From NCBI GenBank assembly GCA_037074615.1, contig CM073547.1, positions 124,001-188,000 on the forward strand: a stretch of 64,000 nucleotides of DNA, given 5' to 3'. Every line of letters begins with the position of its first letter. The stretch's first letter is position 1. Below, piece by piece: positions 62,037-64,000 of this stretch. A program made the position numbers and the translations under genes. Below the pieces are notes generated by a model. That model was not told the DNA's origin. It saw only the letters and a list, made by a program, of their open reading frames with translations, and made no database searches. The stretch is from Leucaena leucocephala (lineage: Eukaryota; Streptophyta; Magnoliopsida; Fabales; Fabaceae).

Positions 62037-64000
62037 ATGGCTAACCTTTCGAGCCTTGTACACGAACTACGAGAACGCATTGCAGCTTCCTCATCCTTGC
62101 CTAGTCCCAATAAGGCTGACGACGATGCTTTGGAGCTCAGGTTCCGCGCTGTCCTTCCCAATCTTCTTCATGCTTATGTCATCCCTTGCTCTCCCTCCAT
62201 TCCCATCCTTTTGTATCTTCCCTACGTTTCCTCAGAAAACTTTGGTGGAAAAACACTTCTTTTCGCAATACCGAGCTAGTTCATGTTTCGGCATGGGTTA
62301 CTCGTATATGCATTATAAAATATAAAAATTTTAGAGAATCAGCGAACCAAAAAATGTGTGAATCCTTTGTTAGAGATTCGTAAAGAAGCGGCAAATTTAA
62401 AACGCTGGTGCCATTCCGATCGATGAAATATTAGCTTAAACTACCGTAGTTTACTCACGTTCTAGCTGAGACACTTGGAGTATAAAGCTCATTTTCTGTT
62501 TGGCAGCAAATGAGAGAGAAGGGATTGCAGTGGTGAAGCTTCTATTTCATATCGCAAAAAATTTTCCTGGGGTATTTTACCATGTCAAGGCTAGTGCCCT
62601 AGTACTAATCATTGGTCGGATATTACCCGTTTTTTGCAGAGCCCGCATTTGGGTGAGTTACTTCAGAGGAAGTTCTGCTTTTAACCTTGGAGCTTGTGGC
62701 TTAATTTTCTCCTTTTTTGATTTCTATTGTCACGTCTGTTAGCTATTTGTGTATTAATGCCAAGAATTATTTTATGAATATCTCCTACACACCCCTCCTG
62801 GCAACGGTAATTTGGACTTGAATTATAGATAAATTATAAATCCACCATATCCTGAGCTCGAATTTATTTTTTACTATACCAATTGTCTACCGTTTGATTA
62901 TAGAGGCTTATCACCTTGTGAATAATGTTATTAATCTAACAAGTATATTTGTTATTATTATAAGGGATTTGGAATGGTGTAATCTCAAATATCAGTTTCT
63001 AGTAGTGAAGTCTTTTCACTTTCCCCTCTCAACTAACTCTTCAAATTTTCAGCTTTAAAATCCTGATATTGGTTTCTTTATTACAACTTTGTATGTCTCT
63101 GTACATGAAAAGGTTGACTAATGCATGATAAAACTTATTATTAAGGTTTGTTCAATATATGAACTTTCACGTTTGTATGATGTTCAAAGGTTTTATTGGG
63201 CACATGATGCCTTTATGATGTTGCTTGCCATAGAGATTTTTCTCTTATTTTTGTTTTGGTAATATGTAAAGGAAAAATGATCTTTTTACTCATTTTCTGT
63301 TAATTGAAACTATTCCCTGTCTTTTACCTCTCTGATTTTCATTTTCTTAAATAGCTGCTTATGAAGAATGACATGCAATTTCAGATCTCGTCATTGGGTA
63401 ATCTTCAAAACACTTGAGACGCTTTTATCTTTTCTTCGCACAGGAGCACAAGATGCTTATAGACAATTTTGGTTTGATGCCATGTTAGTCATTGAAGGTA
63501 TGAATGTGAAGATTATGAAGTACGATATTCAGTGTATCACCTTTTTCTTAAATAGTTGATTGGTCTTTTCTTATTCGCTTCCTTCTCTATGACGAATTAT
63601 GTGATTTATTTCATTGAACTTTTGTTAGTTTCATATTGAGTTGGGGAATGGTTTTTTTTTGGGAGGGGAAAGGGGATGGAAGAAACTATCTACAACAATT
63701 TTTATTGTTGGATCTTTCTATGAAAAATCATGTTATTGATTTTGATTAACACTGTTGAAATTTATGTTGTCTTCACAGATGTTATACACCTTGTCTCTCT
63801 CAGTCTTCATGACGTAGCAGTACACAATCCACTAAGCTAAGGTTAAAGTGATTTTGTGAGTCCTGTAAAGGAATTGTCAGCTCTCCTGCTATTATTGGAG
63901 ATCTCCCATCAAGTAACAAACCTGTTGATGGATGTGGTTTATTAATTGACCTGAGTGACAAAAGGAGATGGCAGCTTTTTGCAACTTGGATTTTAAAGCT
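62037..64000 (+). pseudogene. ARM-repeat-like plant protein, 5' part, degenerate and cut by the window end
   Basis: The exon from the ATG at 62037 encodes MANLSSLVHELRERIAAS and LELRFRAVLPNLLHAYVIP. Later exons are about 62507-62652 (ANEREGIAVVKLL, KNFPGVFYH, IIGRILP), 63385-63497 (SRHWVIFKTLETLLSFLRTGAQDAYRQF, AMLVIE) and from 63779 on (GIVSSPAIIGDLPSSNKPVDG, RRWQLFATWILK). I recall this pattern from a conserved plant ARM-repeat protein of unknown function (Arabidopsis AT4G38120-like); the assignment is from memory. Lesions: no clear splice donor after exon 1; one extra base after IIGRILP that shifts FFAEPAF; and in the last exon a frame change near 63835 and a TGA near 63851 where Cys is expected. 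The lesions point to a pseudogene. Confidence 0.6.

Noticed and set aside
1..64000. CRISPR arrays, operons, riboswitches or bacterial-type systems
   Set aside because: The window is plant nuclear DNA with spliced genes. Tandem repeats here are microsatellites or transposon arms, not spaced arrays.

Overview
This is plant nuclear DNA, most likely from a eudicot. The protein genes are split by many GT-AG introns, intergenic DNA is strongly AT-rich, and the window holds two LTR retrotransposons, several MITEs and plant-specific families (SAUR, expansin-like B, MSL channel, STY-type kinase). The species cannot be read from the sequence.

Layout. 1-4464: AT-rich intergenic DNA with one foldback element. 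4465-13753 (minus): an isochorismate synthase (ICS) gene that has lost its 5' end and carries several frameshifts. A 5.16 kb Ty3/gypsy chromovirus (6506-11660, plus strand, TSD GATAT) sits in one of its introns. 15514-16211: a Tourist-like MITE. 16400-17486 (minus): a broken expansin-like B gene. A 7.9 kb Ty1/copia element (17555-25458, minus, TSD ATATA) lies 68 bp upstream of its start codon and carries an extra acidic ORF in its long leader. 27065-33274 (minus): an organellar alanyl-tRNA synthetase whose exons 2-12 stay in frame. 34145-34545 (plus): a frameshifted SAUR gene. 36624-38525 (minus): a CCDC124/Lso2 homologue. 38.6-43.7 kb: AT-rich intergenic DNA with MITE-like repeats. 44005-51137 (plus): an intact 16-exon ACT-domain protein kinase (STY8/17/46 type) with a hAT MITE in an intron. 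52.7-53.2 kb (minus): a decayed RNase H fragment. 55482-56078: a second hAT MITE. 56584-60598 (plus): an intact five-exon MSL mechanosensitive channel gene. 62037 to the end (plus): the decayed 5' part of an ARM-repeat-like gene.

The genes are independent single units, not a cluster or pathway. The most striking feature is the contrast between four genes that read through cleanly (AlaRS exons 2-12, CCDC124, kinase, MSL) and four that are broken (ICS, EXLB, SAUR, ARM-repeat). Since dozens of exons in the intact genes keep phase exactly, the lesions are unlikely to be random assembly errors. The feature with least explanation from known families is the extra ORF in the copia leader.
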